Assembly: GCA_024642245.1 (NCBI GenBank)
Contig: JAHEBM010000018.1
Location: 1 to 60,066 of the forward strand
Direction of reading: 5' to 3'
DNA: 60,066 bases
DNA from: Haliea sp.
GTDB taxonomy: Bacteria > Pseudomonadota > Gammaproteobacteria > Pseudomonadales > Halieaceae
The translations under genes were made by a program, and so were the position numbers. How positions within the stretch are numbered: position 1 is the first letter of the stretch; the number at the start of each line of letters is the position of its first letter. Under the pieces are notes generated by a model. That model made no database searches. It saw only the letters and a program-made list of their open reading frames with translations, and was not told the origin of the DNA. Shown here piece by piece: positions 37,245-46,709 of the stretch.

Positions 37245-38822
37245 CTACTCCCACTCGATGGTAGCTGGCGGCTTGCTGCTGACGTCGTAGGTGACCCGCG
37301 ACACGCCGGAGATCTCGTTGATAATGCGGTTGGATACCCGCTCCAGCAGCTCGTAGGGCAGGTGCGCCCAGCGCGCGGTCATAAAGTCCACGGTTTCCAC
37401 CGCCCGCAGCGCGATGACGTACTCGTAGCGGCGTGCGTCCCCCACCACCCCGACGGATTTTACCGGCAGGAACACCGCGAACGCCTGGCTGGTTTTCTGG
37501 TACCAGCCGTCCCGGTGCAGCTCCTCGATAAAAATGGCATCCGCCAGCCGCAGCAGGTCGGCGTATTCCTTTTTCACCTCGCCCAGGATACGCACTCCCA
37601 GGCCCGGGCCCGGGAAGGGGTGGCGGTACACCATGTCGTAGGGTAGTCCCAGCTCAAGGCCGATCTTGCGCACCTCGTCCTTGAACAGCTCCCGCAGGGG
37701 CTCCACCAGCTCGAAGCTCATATCGTCGGGCAGCCCCCCCACATTGTGGTGTGACTTGATCACGTGGGCCTTGCCGGTCTTGGCCCCGGCGGATTCAATG
37801 ACGTCGGGATAAATCGTGCCCTGGGCCAGCCACTTGACGTCCTGCAGGTGCGCCGCCTCGGTGTCGAATACCTCGATAAACGTATTGCCGATAATCTTGC
37901 GCTTCTGCTCCGGCTCGGCCACGCCCTGCAGTTTGCCCAGGAACAGGGCCTCGCAGTCGCTGCGAATAACTTTCACCCCCATATTGCGGGCGAACATCTC
38001 CATCACGTGATCGCCCTCGTTGAGACGCAGCAGGCCGTTGTCGACGAATACACAGGTCAGCTGGTCGCCAATGGCGCGGTGCAACAGGGCGGCCACGACC
38101 GAGGAGTCGACACCACCGGAAAGACCCAGCAGCACCTTGTCTGTGCCCACGGTGGCCCGCACCCGATCGATCGCGTCCTCGACGATATTGGCAGCGGTCC
38201 ACAGCACCTGGCAGCCGCACAACTCCAGGGCAAAGTGCTCGATGATGCGCTTGCCCTGCAGGGTGTGCGTCACCTCGGGGTGAAACTGGATGCCGTAGAA
38301 AGGTTCGGTGCGATGGGCCATACCGGCAATGGGACAACTGTCGGTGCTGGCAATAAGCTCGAAATCTTCCGGCAGTTCCACGACCTTGTCGCCGTGGCTC
38401 ATCCACACGTCCAGCAGCGAATTGCCCTGGTCATCAAAGTGGTCGCGGATATCGTGCAGCAGGCCGCCCTGGGCCACCAGCCTGATCTGGGCGTAGCCGA
38501 ATTCGCTGACATTGGAGCAGGCCACCTTGCCGCCAAACTGTTCCGCCATGGTCTGCATGCCGTAGCAGATGCCCAGCACCGGCACACCGAGCTCAAAAAC
38601 GCAGGCCGGGGCCCTGGGGGATGACTGCGTGGCGACGGATTCAGGCCCACCGGAAAGTATCACCCCACGTGGGTCAAAGTCCCTGATCTCCTGCTCGGTC
38701 ATATCGAAAGCGCGAATCTCGCTGTACACGCCCACTTCCCGCACGCGGCGCGCAATCAACTGGGTGTACTGCGAGCCAAAATCGAGAATAAGGATTTTCT
38801 GGGCGTGGATATCTGCGCTCAT
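37245..38822 (-). CDS. guaA: GMP synthase (glutamine-hydrolysing)
   Basis: GuaA aminates XMP to GMP, the last step of guanine nucleotide synthesis. The 525-residue protein has an N-terminal class I glutaminase ([18 protein letters not shown]; nucleophile in [19 protein letters not shown]). It is followed by an ATP pyrophosphatase domain with the P-loop [15 protein letters not shown], and a C-terminal dimerisation domain ending [10 protein letters not shown]. It lies 82 bases downstream of guaB on the same strand, the usual guaBA operon. Confidence 0.98.
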   Translation of the reverse strand: MSADIHAQKILILDFGSQYTQLIARRVREVGVYSEIRAFDMTEQEIRDFDPRGVILSGGPESVATQSSPRAPACVFELGVPVLGICYGMQTMAEQFGGKVACSNVSEFGYAQIRLVAQGGLLHDIRDHFDDQGNSLLDVWMSHGDKVVELPEDFELIASTDSCPIAGMAHRTEPFYGIQFHPEVTHTLQGKRIIEHFALELCGCQVLWTAANIVEDAIDRVRATVGTDKVLLGLSGGVDSSVVAALLHRAIGDQLTCVFVDNGLLRLNEGDHVMEMFARNMGVKVIRSDCEALFLGKLQGVAEPEQKRKIIGNTFIEVFDTEAAHLQDVKWLAQGTIYPDVIESAGAKTGKAHVIKSHHNVGGLPDDMSFELVEPLRELFKDEVRKIGLELGLPYDMVYRHPFPGPGLGVRILGEVKKEYADLLRLADAIFIEELHRDGWYQKTSQAFAVFLPVKSVGVVGDARRYEYVIALRAVETVDFMTARWAHLPYELLERVSNRIINEISGVSRVTYDVSSKPPATIEWE

Positions 38823-38904
38823 GGGAGTTCCTGGAATTGCTTGTTTTCAGGCCGAATAAATCCGGCCCTATATTTTTACTGACACCAGACTGACAACACC
38901 CGGC

Positions 38905-40374
38905 TCAACGCACCGGGTAATTTGGCGCTTCCTTGGTGATGGACACGTCGTGCACATGACTTTCCGACATACCCGCTGCCGTGACCCGCACAAACTCGGG
39001 CAGGGTGCGCATGGCCTCTATATCGGCACTGCCGGTGTAGCCCATGGCCGAACGCACACCGCCCATCAGCTGGTGCACGATGGCCGACACCGGCCCCTTG
39101 TAGGGCACACGACCCTCGATACCCTCGGGGACCAGTTTTTCCGCACCCTTGCTGGCGTCCTGGAAATAGCGGTCGGAAGAACCCTGGCTCCTGGACATGG
39201 CTCCCAGCGAGCCCATACCGCGGTAGGCCTTGTAGGTCCGCCCCTGGTACAGCTCTACCTCACCGGGCGCCTCCTCGGTGCCGGCAAACATGCTGCCCAT
39301 CATAACGGCGTGCGCGCCGGCCACCAGCGCCTTGGCTATATCCCCCGAAAAGCGGATGCCGCCGTCGGCAACCAGCGGAATATCGGTGCCCTTGAGCGCC
39401 GCGGTGACATTCGCGATGGCGGTAATTTGCGGCACCCCGGTGCCCGTGACAATACGCGTGGTACAGATGGAGCCGGGGCCGATACCCACCTTCACGCCAT
39501 CCACCCCGGCCTCCGCCAGGGCGATAGCGGCGTCGCCCGTGGCGATATTGCCGCCTATCACCTGCACCGCAGGATAAGCCGCCTTGATCATCTTGACCCG
39601 CTCGATCACATTGCGCGAGTGGCCGTGGGCAGTATCCACCACCAGCACATCCACGCCGGCACGCACCAGGGCCTCTACCCTGTCATCGGTGTCCGGGCTG
39701 GTCCCCACCGAGGCACCCACCCGCAACTGGCCGTAGGAGTCCTTGCAGGCCAGCGGAAAGCTCTCCGCCTTGTCAAAGTCCTTGACCGTGATCATGCCGC
39801 ACAGGTCAAAATCGTCGTTGACCACGAGGATTTTCTCGATGCGATGCTGGTGCAGCAGGCGCTGCACTTCTGCGGAACTCGCCCCCTCCTTCACCGTGAC
39901 CAGCTTCTCCCGGGGCGTCATGATGGCCGACACCAGCTTTTCGGGGCTGGACTCAAAACGCACGTCGCGGCGGGTGACGATACCCACCAGGTCCTTGCCA
40001 TCGAGTACGGGCACCCCGGAAATACCGTGGGCACTGGTCAGCTCGATCAGCTGGGCAATGGTGGCGGACTGCTGGATGGTGATGGGATCCTTGACCATGC
40101 CACTTTCAAACTTCTTGACCTTGCGCACCTGCTCGGCCTGTTCGGCGATGGTCATGCTCTTGTGGATGATGCCGATGCCGCCTTCCTGGGCCATGGCAAT
40201 CGCAAGGCGGAACTCGGTCACGGTGTCCATGGCCGCGGACACCAGCGGGATGTTCAATTCGATGCCGCGAGTGAGCCGGGTCCTGAGCGACACCTGGGTG
40301 GCGACCACCTCCGAGTACCCGGGCAGAAGCAGGACATCGTCAAAAGTGAGGGCTTCTTCGGCGATACGCAGCAT
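38905..40374 (-). CDS. guaB: IMP dehydrogenase
   Basis: GuaB oxidises IMP to XMP with NAD, the committed step to GMP. With the ATG at 40374 the protein has 489 residues. It has the N-terminal [15 protein letters not shown] segment, two CBS domains at about 95-205, and the catalytic loop [15 protein letters not shown] with the nucleophilic cysteine. The phosphate-binding [14 protein letters not shown] and the flap segment near the C terminus are present. The open frame extends upstream to 40941, but that part overlaps xseA on the other strand and is not GuaB-like. Confidence 0.98.
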   Translation of the reverse strand: MLRIAEEALTFDDVLLLPGYSEVVATQVSLRTRLTRGIELNIPLVSAAMDTVTEFRLAIAMAQEGGIGIIHKSMTIAEQAEQVRKVKKFESGMVKDPITIQQSATIAQLIELTSAHGISGVPVLDGKDLVGIVTRRDVRFESSPEKLVSAIMTPREKLVTVKEGASSAEVQRLLHQHRIEKILVVNDDFDLCGMITVKDFDKAESFPLACKDSYGQLRVGASVGTSPDTDDRVEALVRAGVDVLVVDTAHGHSRNVIERVKMIKAAYPAVQVIGGNIATGDAAIALAEAGVDGVKVGIGPGSICTTRIVTGTGVPQITAIANVTAALKGTDIPLVADGGIRFSGDIAKALVAGAHAVMMGSMFAGTEEAPGEVELYQGRTYKAYRGMGSLGAMSRSQGSSDRYFQDASKGAEKLVPEGIEGRVPYKGPVSAIVHQLMGGVRSAMGYTGSADIEAMRTLPEFVRVTAAGMSESHVHDVSITKEAPNYPVR

Positions 40375-40414
40375 TGAGGCTTTCTCCGGCTGGCGGCATT
40401 GAGTTAAACGTGCA

Positions 40415-40444
40415 ATTATAAATCCCCGGCTCGGCCCAGGTAAA
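40415..40444 (-). promoter_or_regulatory. Candidate guaBA promoter
   Basis: On the minus strand TTTACC (40439-40444) lies 18 bases from a consensus TATAAT (40415-40420). Transcription would start near 40408 and give a 5' leader of about 34 bases before guaB. It overlaps the short region shared with the divergent xseA gene. Confidence 0.6.
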
Positions 40445-40467
40445 CAAAAGTTCCCGCGGATTCTATC

Positions 40468-41829
40468 TTGCCAAACCCCTTCGACACGCTTGCGCCACCC
40501 CCCAGCCTTACCGTCAGCCAGCTCAACCGCCAGGCGAGAATGCTGCTGGAAAGCCATTTCGATTTTGTCTGGGTGGAGGGCGAGGTAAGCAACTTCACCG
40601 TCCCCTCCTCCGGGCACTGGTACTTCTCCCTCAAGGACAGCGGCGCCCAGGTACGCTGCGCCATGTTCCGCAATCGCAACCAGCGCCTGCGTTTCACACC
40701 CGCCAATGGCGACCATATCCGACTTCGCGTCCGCGTCTCGCTGTACGAGGGCCGAGGCGAGTTCCAACTGATAGTGGAGCATCTCGAGCAGGCCGGGGCG
40801 GGAGCACTGCAGGCCGCTTTCGAGCAGCTCAAGGCCAGGCTGCAGGAAGAAGGGTTGTTCGCACCCGAGCGCAAGAAACCCCTGCCTGCGAGTATTTCCC
40901 GGCTGGGAGTGGTCACCTCCCCCACCGGGGCAGCCATCCATGACATCCTCACCGTGCTGCGCAGGCGCTGCCCGGGTATTGCCGTGTCCCTGTTCCCGGT
41001 TGCCGTGCAGGGCGCGGAAGCCGCCGGGGAAATTGCCGCGGCCATCGAGCGCGCAAACCGCTGGCAGCGCGAGGGCAAGGTGCAGCTGGATGCACTGATC
41101 GTCGGTCGCGGCGGCGGCTCACTGGAGGACCTGTGGGCCTTCAACGAAGAGGTCGTGGCCCGGGCCATCGCGGCCAGCGCCATACCCATCGTCGCCGCGG
41201 TGGGCCACGAGGTGGATTTCAGCATCGCCGATATGGTGGCCGACCAGAGGGCGGCCACGCCGTCGGCGGCGGCGGAGCTGCTCAGCCCCGACCAGCGCGA
41301 GTGGCTACAGCGGCTCCAGGCGGGCGAGGCAGCCCTGGTAAGGCTGATCCGGCGCAAACTGAACGACGCAAGAACCGAACTGGGCCACCTGCAACGGCGC
41401 CTCAAGCACCCCGGGGCCCAGCTGCGCGAACAATCCCAGCGCCTGGACGACCTGGAGCAGCGCCTCGTGCTCGCCCAGAAAAACCTGCTGCGGCGGCGGC
41501 GCAACGAACTGCTCCTGCAGCAGAGTCGACTGCAGGCGCATTCCCCCCTGCCCCGGGTACGCCAGTTGCAGCTGGATATACAGCGCCTGCAGCGGCGACT
41601 GGAAGCGGCCACGCAGCGCAAAGTCCAGGTGGCGGGCGAACGCCTGGCGCATCTTGCGCAAATGCTGGATTCCCTCAGCCCGCTGGGCACATTGCAGCGG
41701 GGTTACGCCATTGTCACTGACCGTCATGGCAAGGTGGTCAGTGATGCGGGCACTGTCGCTGTGGGTGACAGGTTGTCTGCCAGGCTGGCCAACGGGCAAT
41801 TGGGCGTCACTGTGGATTCGATTGACTAG
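40468..41829 (+). CDS. xseA: Exodeoxyribonuclease VII large subunit
   Basis: XseA is the catalytic large subunit of the single-strand-specific nuclease ExoVII. The 453-residue protein has an N-terminal OB-fold ([30 protein letters not shown]) and the catalytic core with [15 protein letters not shown] and [20 protein letters not shown] long coiled coil (about 280-400) is rich in Arg, Gln and Leu, and it ends with the [16 protein letters not shown] segment. The start codon is TTG at 40468, since no suitable ATG occurs in frame before the OB-fold. It is divergent from guaB. Confidence 0.96.
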   Translation: MPNPFDTLAPPPSLTVSQLNRQARMLLESHFDFVWVEGEVSNFTVPSSGHWYFSLKDSGAQVRCAMFRNRNQRLRFTPANGDHIRLRVRVSLYEGRGEFQLIVEHLEQAGAGALQAAFEQLKARLQEEGLFAPERKKPLPASISRLGVVTSPTGAAIHDILTVLRRRCPGIAVSLFPVAVQGAEAAGEIAAAIERANRWQREGKVQLDALIVGRGGGSLEDLWAFNEEVVARAIAASAIPIVAAVGHEVDFSIADMVADQRAATPSAAAELLSPDQREWLQRLQAGEAALVRLIRRKLNDARTELGHLQRRLKHPGAQLREQSQRLDDLEQRLVLAQKNLLRRRRNELLLQQSRLQAHSPLPRVRQLQLDIQRLQRRLEAATQRKVQVAGERLAHLAQMLDSLSPLGTLQRGYAIVTDRHGKVVSDAGTVAVGDRLSARLANGQLGVTVDSID

Positions 41830-41863
41830 CTCTTTGCTGATTAATGGTTGCTGTTTGCTTACC

Positions 41864-41937
41864 GCCCCCGCACTGGACGGACCCCCTGCTCGGTTGATAC
41901 CCCACGCCCTCACAGGGGGTCCGTCCAGTACGGGGGC
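41864..41937. repeat. Large hairpin with 25-base arms after xseA
   Basis: Arms at 41864-41888 and 41913-41937 pair over 25 bases with one mismatch. The 24-base loop includes CGGTTGATACCCCACGCCCT (41891-41910), which is the reverse complement of a segment in the 137-bp repeats that follow. The hairpin may terminate xseA transcription, and it is clearly related to the repeat block. Confidence 0.75.
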
Positions 41938-41990
41938 TACCACCGGCCGGCAAAGCCATATGGCCTTACGGGACCGGTAACGTCGCACCT

Positions 41991-42440
41991 CGATCAGGGG
42001 CAGCGGCTGTCGCTGGGGGAAACCCCCGAGAGGGCGTGGGGTTTCAACCGAACGGGGGTTTACCCCGGCGGCGGGCGCGTAAAGGGACCAGCGCCACCCC
42101 CATGGGCAAACGAACAACGACGTGCATCGATCAAAGGCAGCGGCTGTGGCTGGGGGAAACCCCCGAGAGGGCGTGGGGTATCAACCGAACGGGGGTTTAC
42201 CCCGGCGGCGGGCGCGTAAAGGGACCAGCACCACCCCCATGGGCAAACGAACCACGGCATACATCGATCAAAGGCAGCGGTCGTCTCCGGGGGAAACCCC
42301 CGGGAGGGCGTGGGGTATCAACCGAACGGGGGTTTACCCCGGCGGCGGGCGCGTAAAGGGACCAGCGCCACCCCCATGGGCAAACGAACCACGGCATACA
42401 TCGATCAAAGGCAGCGGCTGTGGCGTGAAAGGACCAGCAC
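41991..42440. repeat. 137-bp tandem repeat block (three full units plus a deleted fourth)
   Basis: Units start at 41991, 42128, 42265 and 42402, each exactly 137 bases apart. They are near-identical, each beginning CGATCA..GGCAGCGG and containing GGGGGAAACCCCC, AGGGCGTGGGGT, AACGGGGGTTTACCCC and CACCCCCATGGGCAAACGAA. The fourth is internally deleted, joining the first 25 bases to the AAAGGACCAGCAC part. Because 137 is not a multiple of three, reading frames shift in each unit, which argues against coding. The block fills the convergent gap between xseA and the Crp-like gene. Confidence 0.92.
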
Positions 42441-42458
42441 AGTCCTTGAGGTGGAAAA

Positions 42459-43106
42459 TCAGTACTTGGCGGGCAGCCGGGTGTTGATGATGATGTGGCG
42501 GCCTTCGAAGCGGATGTATTCGCCGATGGTGAGGTCCTTGAGGATACGGGCCACCATCTCGCGGGAGGCACCGACGCGGTCGGCGATATCCTGCTGGGTC
42601 AGCTTCTCGGGGATATAGAGCGTGCCATCGCCGCGCTCCTCTGACAGGTCCATCAGCACGTTGGCCACGCGGCCGTAGACGTCCTGCAGGGCCAGGCTCT
42701 TGACGTCGGCGGTCAGTTTACGCACCCGCTGGGACAGGTTGCGGATAAGCTTGCGACCGATACCCGGGTGCTCGTCCAGCACCCGGTTGAAATCTTCCTT
42801 GTAGATGATGCAGAAAGTGGATTTCTCCACCGTGCGCACGGAGGCGGAGCGGGCGGAATCATCCAGCAGGGCAAGCTCGCCAAAATAATCGCCGGCGCCC
42901 TGGGTATTCATGATGAACTCTTTGCCGTTCTTGTCGCTGCAGTAGACCTTCACCTTGCCGCTCTCGATCACAAACAGCGAGTCGGCCGGGTCGTTCTCGT
43001 GGATGACGACGGTGTTTTTCGGGAACGAGCGGCTGGTACTGCTGCTCTCAAGGGCAGCGAGTTCTTCCGGCGAAAGACCCTGGAAAATTTCTACCTTCTG
43101 TAACAT
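42459..43106 (-). CDS. Crp/Fnr family transcriptional regulator, cyclic-nucleotide type
   Basis: A 215-residue regulator with an N-terminal cyclic-nucleotide-binding domain and a C-terminal winged helix. The phosphate-binding cassette FGELALLDDSARSASV keeps the Gly-Glu and Arg-Ser that bind cyclic nucleotide in CRP. There is no N-terminal cysteine cluster, so it is not FNR-like. The recognition helix is TQQDIADRVGASREMVARIL. By hand alignment the CRP adenine-contact pair Thr127-Ser128 reads Leu-Thr, so ligand preference is uncertain. It is divergent from a receiver-cyclase gene, an obvious source of ligand. Confidence 0.9.
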   Translation of the reverse strand: MLQKVEIFQGLSPEELAALESSSTSRSFPKNTVVIHENDPADSLFVIESGKVKVYCSDKNGKEFIMNTQGAGDYFGELALLDDSARSASVRTVEKSTFCIIYKEDFNRVLDEHPGIGRKLIRNLSQRVRKLTADVKSLALQDVYGRVANVLMDLSEERGDGTLYIPEKLTQQDIADRVGASREMVARILKDLTIGEYIRFEGRHIIINTRLPAKY

Positions 43107-43310
43107 TTACGTATCCGTCCCGTTACCCTGCTTGCGCAATAGTAACCCAAAGTTTTGCAAAAACGCACCCATGGGATCAAATTTGCAGTCATTGCTTATC
43201 ATAATCGGGGAAAGGCTCTTTTCGACAAGGTTTCCCCACGGCGGCGAGCCTCGTTATACTGCGCTGTGAGTGCGATCCCGAAAAATCTCCCCGACGAGGT
43301 ACAGGCCCCC

Positions 43311-44765
43311 GTGACCACCCGTTCCACCAGCCCGGCCCCTGCGCTATGGAGCGAACTGCTGCTGCGCTCCATGGCAGAGCTGCGCGAGCTGTTCACCGGA
43401 CTGGGTACCGAGCTGGGCCAGGAAACCGCCGATGATTTCGACCACCTGTTCGAGGGGGGCCAGCGGCTGACACAGATGTTGTCCAGCACGGAAGCCGCCG
43501 CCAGCAGGCACGACCTGATGAACGTCCTCGCCGCCATCCGGGGTTATGCGGAATTACTGCATGAAGACCTGGGCGGCCAGTTTGCCGAGGTCGGTGAGGC
43601 GCTGACCCGATTGCTCAAGGCCGTGCAGGCGGCGAACAACGAAGACAGCACGCCGCCGGTCGCCGGCACAACGCAGCGGGTGATCACCTCGGAGCCGGGC
43701 TTCATACTGGCGGTGGACGACCTGCAGGAAAACCGGGAACTGGTTGCGCGCTACCTGTCCCGCAGCGGCCACATCGTGGTGACGGCCGCCAGCGGGTCCG
43801 AGGCTCTCGCCACGCTGGGCGAAGCCGACGTGGACGTCGTATTGCTGGACCTGATGATGCCCGACATGGATGGCCACGAGGTGCTGCGGCGCATCAAGGA
43901 GCACCCGGACTGGCGGGCGACACCGGTTATCGTCATATCCGGCAGCCAGGACATGGACGGTATCATCGAGTGCATCGAAGCAGGCGCCGACGACTACCTG
44001 TTCAAACCGTTCAACCCGGTGCTGCTGCAGGCACGTATCAAGGCCGGGATCGAGCGCAAGCGCTGGCACGACCGGGAAGAGCAGTACCGGCAGCAGCTCG
44101 AACGCAACGAGAAGTTTATTCGCGCCACCTTTGGTCGCTACCTGTCCGATGAAATCGTGACCGATATCCTCGAGCGACCCGAGGGACTGGAACTGGGCGG
44201 TGACCTGCGCAGGGTGACCATCCTGATGTCGGACATCCGCGGCTTTACCACCCTGAGTGAGCACCTGGCACCGGCACAGGTAGTCACCCTGCTCAACCGC
44301 TATCTGGGGGCGATGACCGACATCATCATGGCGCACCAGGGCACCATCGACGAATTTATCGGTGACGCCATCCTCGCCGTATTCGGGGCGCCCCAGCACC
44401 GGGATGACGATGCCAACCGCGCGGTCCGTTGCGCCCTGGCCATGCAGGCCGCCATGGATGAAATCAACGCCCTCAACCGGGCCGAGGGCCTGCCGGAGAT
44501 ACACACCGGTATCGCGCTGAATACCGGCGACGTTATCGCCGGCAATATCGGTTCCGAGCGACGCAGCAAGTACGGCTTTGTCGGGCACCCGATGAACGTC
44601 ACCTCCCGCATCGAGGACAAGACGGCCGCCGGGGAAATCCTGGCCTCACACAGCACGCTGGAAAGCCTGACAGGCGATTTCCGCAGCGGCGACAGCCGCA
44701 AAATCAAGGTCAAGGGCATCGGTGAATCCATCGTGGTGCACCAGATCCTGGGTTTCGCAACATGA
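43311..44765 (+). CDS. Receiver-domain class III nucleotide cyclase
   Basis: A 484-residue signalling protein with the GTG at 43311 as likely start. Residues 1-110 are helical and include RHDLMNVLAAIRGYAELL, which resembles a degenerate histidine-kinase dimerisation helix. A receiver domain follows with phospho-acceptor Asp180 (LLDLMMPDMDG). The C-terminal class III cyclase domain has metal aspartates 308 (SDIRGFT) and 352 (IGDAILAVFG) and transition-state residues Asn429 and Arg433. The base-selecting position that is lysine in adenylate cyclases is Glu348, and its partner position is Gly422. Activity is probable; ATP or GTP preference is open. TATACT at 43255-43260 may be its -10. Confidence 0.88.
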   Translation: MTTRSTSPAPALWSELLLRSMAELRELFTGLGTELGQETADDFDHLFEGGQRLTQMLSSTEAAASRHDLMNVLAAIRGYAELLHEDLGGQFAEVGEALTRLLKAVQAANNEDSTPPVAGTTQRVITSEPGFILAVDDLQENRELVARYLSRSGHIVVTAASGSEALATLGEADVDVVLLDLMMPDMDGHEVLRRIKEHPDWRATPVIVISGSQDMDGIIECIEAGADDYLFKPFNPVLLQARIKAGIERKRWHDREEQYRQQLERNEKFIRATFGRYLSDEIVTDILERPEGLELGGDLRRVTILMSDIRGFTTLSEHLAPAQVVTLLNRYLGAMTDIIMAHQGTIDEFIGDAILAVFGAPQHRDDDANRAVRCALAMQAAMDEINALNRAEGLPEIHTGIALNTGDVIAGNIGSERRSKYGFVGHPMNVTSRIEDKTAAGEILASHSTLESLTGDFRSGDSRKIKVKGIGESIVVHQILGFAT

Positions 44766-44808
44766 ATGCGCTACCGGAGCCCTGGACCTCACCGCGGGAG
44801 TGCGCGCT

Positions 44809-45183
44809 GTGAGCGAGGAAAAACCGATCCTCCTGGTGGAAGATAACGAACTCAACCGGGAAATGCTGGTCCGGCGCCTGACCCGTGCGGGACTCAAGGT
44901 GCTAACTGCCTGCGACGGGCAGGAGGCCCTTGACCTCATGACCAGCGAACTGCCGGCAGTGGTGCTGATGGACATGAGCCTGCCGGTACTCGACGGCTGG
45001 ACTGCCTGCCGCCTGGCGCGCCAGGACGATCGGATCAGTCATATCCCGATCATTGCGCTCACTGCCCACGCCATGGAAGAGGACCGCCTGAAAGCCCTCA
45101 AGGCAGGTTGTGACGACTACGCCACCAAGCCCGTGGATTTTCCCGAACTGCTGCGCAAAATAGAGACCCTGTCCGCTTCATGA
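44809..45183 (+). CDS. Single-domain response regulator
   Basis: A 124-residue stand-alone receiver domain. The acidic pocket is in LLVEDNELNRE, the phospho-acceptor is Asp55 in LMDMSLPVLDGW, the conserved threonine is in IALTAHAMEED, and the lysine is in YATKPVDFPEL. The GTG at 44809 has GGGAG eight bases upstream; a longer in-frame reading overlaps the cyclase gene and is less likely. Its stop overlaps the kinase start (ATGA). With no output domain it probably passes phosphate or binds a partner, such as the kinase or cyclase encoded beside it. Confidence 0.9.
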   Translation: MSEEKPILLVEDNELNREMLVRRLTRAGLKVLTACDGQEALDLMTSELPAVVLMDMSLPVLDGWTACRLARQDDRISHIPIIALTAHAMEEDRLKALKAGCDDYATKPVDFPELLRKIETLSAS

Positions 45184-46709
45184 GTCTACGCCGCCGCCTC
45201 ACGCTGTCGCTGGTAACCATCCTGGTCCTGTTCGCGATAAACGTGGGCACGCATTTCTGGGGCAGCTACGCGCGTAACGAAAGCATGATTGCCTACCGTA
45301 ACTCGGTGAACGCGGCGCAATTATCCACCGAGGTGGAACAACTGCTGAACGACCAGCGCCAGCAGATACTGGTACTTTCGACACTGCGCGACACCACCGA
45401 GGACCAACTCGAGAGCGGGGAACTGGAGCAGGCCCAGGGAGAGCTGGAGGATATTGACGACAAGATCGCGAAACTGGGCGAGCTAAGCCACGATGTCACC
45501 CAGATGCACTACCAGAAACTGAGGCAGAGCAGTATTGTCCTGCTCGAGGGCTGGCTGGCGTTCTACCGCAATTACAATGACCCGCAGTACAAGGCCGACA
45601 TGGACGACCCGCTGCCCTACCTCGAGACCAGCCAGCGGCTGAAAGAGCTGGAGCAGCGCCAGGCCTTCATCGCGGTGCAGCGCGCCAATATCATCGATCG
45701 CACCATCGCCCTGACCGACCGTATCACCGTAATCGGTTTTTTCGCCTCTATTTTTCTCACCGCAACCCTCGGCTTTTTCCTCGTGCGCTACACCAACAAA
45801 TCCCTGAAGCGGCTCAAGACCGGGACACAGCGTATTGGCAGCGGTGACCTGGACTACCGCATCGACAATATCGCCGACAGCGGCGAGCTCGGCGACCTGG
45901 CGGCGGCCTTCAACGACATGTCCGATAAACTGCGCAACGCCATGCAGGATGTCAGTAACGCCAGGGATGTCGCCGACGAGGCAAACGCCGCCAAGAGCAT
46001 ATTCCTGGCCAACGTCAGCCACGAACTGCGCACACCGCTCAACGGCATCATCGGCTACAGCGAAATGCTGCACGACGAGCTCGCCGACGGGCAGGATATC
46101 GACAGGGAGCAGTTCCAGAGCGACCTGGATAAAATCATCCTCTCGGGCCGCCAGTTGCTGTCGCTGATCAACGACATCCTCGACCTGTCCAAGATTGAAA
46201 CCGGCAAGATGTCACTGCACTGCGAAGAATTCCTGCCAGGGCAGATACTGGAGCAGGTGTGCGAATCACTGGCGCCCTTGCTGCGCGATAACAACAATGA
46301 ACTGGTCGCAAGCAATTTCAGTGAGTTGCCACCGCTGTACAATGACCCGGTGAAATTCCGCCAGATTTTCACCAACCTGCTGAGCAATGCCTGCAAGTTC
46401 ACCCAGGAGGGGACCATCACCATCACCGCCCGCGCCCTGCCCGCGCGCGAGGGGTGGCTGGAATTTTCGGTGCAGGATACAGGCATCGGTATGAACCGGA
46501 CGCAGCAGGGCAGGATTTTTGAAGCCTTTGTGCAGGCCGAGGCTTCCACCAGCGCCAATTACGGCGGCACAGGACTCGGGCTGGCCATCTGCCGGGACTA
46601 CTGTGAGTTGATGGGCGGGATTATCAGGGTCAAGAGTGCACCGGGGAAAGGCTCGACCTTTACTGTGCAGCTGCCTTCTGGTTCAGAGTCAGATCACGCA
46701 GTCGCTTGA
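45180..46709 (+). CDS. Sensor histidine kinase
   Basis: A 509-residue membrane kinase. One helix lies at about 8-28. A periplasmic helical-bundle sensor domain of about 150 residues follows, rich in Glu and Gln, then a second helix at 181-203 and a HAMP domain. The dimerisation domain carries phospho-acceptor His281 in NVSHELRTPLNGIIGYSEML. The ATPase domain has the N box FTNLLSNACKF, the G1 box DTGIGM and the G2 box GGTGLGLAI. It has no receiver of its own; the preceding gene supplies one. Its last 50 bases overlap the convergent lipoprotein gene. Confidence 0.94.
   Translation: MSLRRRLTLSLVTILVLFAINVGTHFWGSYARNESMIAYRNSVNAAQLSTEVEQLLNDQRQQILVLSTLRDTTEDQLESGELEQAQGELEDIDDKIAKLGELSHDVTQMHYQKLRQSSIVLLEGWLAFYRNYNDPQYKADMDDPLPYLETSQRLKELEQRQAFIAVQRANIIDRTIALTDRITVIGFFASIFLTATLGFFLVRYTNKSLKRLKTGTQRIGSGDLDYRIDNIADSGELGDLAAAFNDMSDKLRNAMQDVSNARDVADEANAAKSIFLANVSHELRTPLNGIIGYSEMLHDELADGQDIDREQFQSDLDKIILSGRQLLSLINDILDLSKIETGKMSLHCEEFLPGQILEQVCESLAPLLRDNNNELVASNFSELPPLYNDPVKFRQIFTNLLSNACKFTQEGTITITARALPAREGWLEFSVQDTGIGMNRTQQGRIFEAFVQAEASTSANYGGTGLGLAICRDYCELMGGIIRVKSAPGKGSTFTVQLPSGSESDHAVA

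Noticed and set aside
38950-40377. 475-codon plus-strand frame opposite guaB and 459-codon minus-strand frame opposite frdA (2709-4088)
   Set aside because: Both are shadows of unmistakable genes, with His/Gly-rich sequence typical of antisense translation.
40375-40941. 189-residue N-terminal extension of GuaB
   Set aside because: It would overlap xseA in antisense, cross the guaB promoter and has no similarity to IMP dehydrogenases; the ATG at 40374 gives the exact family start.
42036-42618. Several overlapping frames with glycine/proline-rich peptides in the 137-bp repeat block
   Set aside because: The same peptide appears in different frames because the period is not a multiple of three, so none can be a continuous repeat protein.
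43107-43310. CRP-type operator (TGTGA-N6-TCACA) for autoregulation of the Crp-like gene
   Set aside because: No convincing match was found; only a short TTTTGCAAAA palindrome near 43153 is present.
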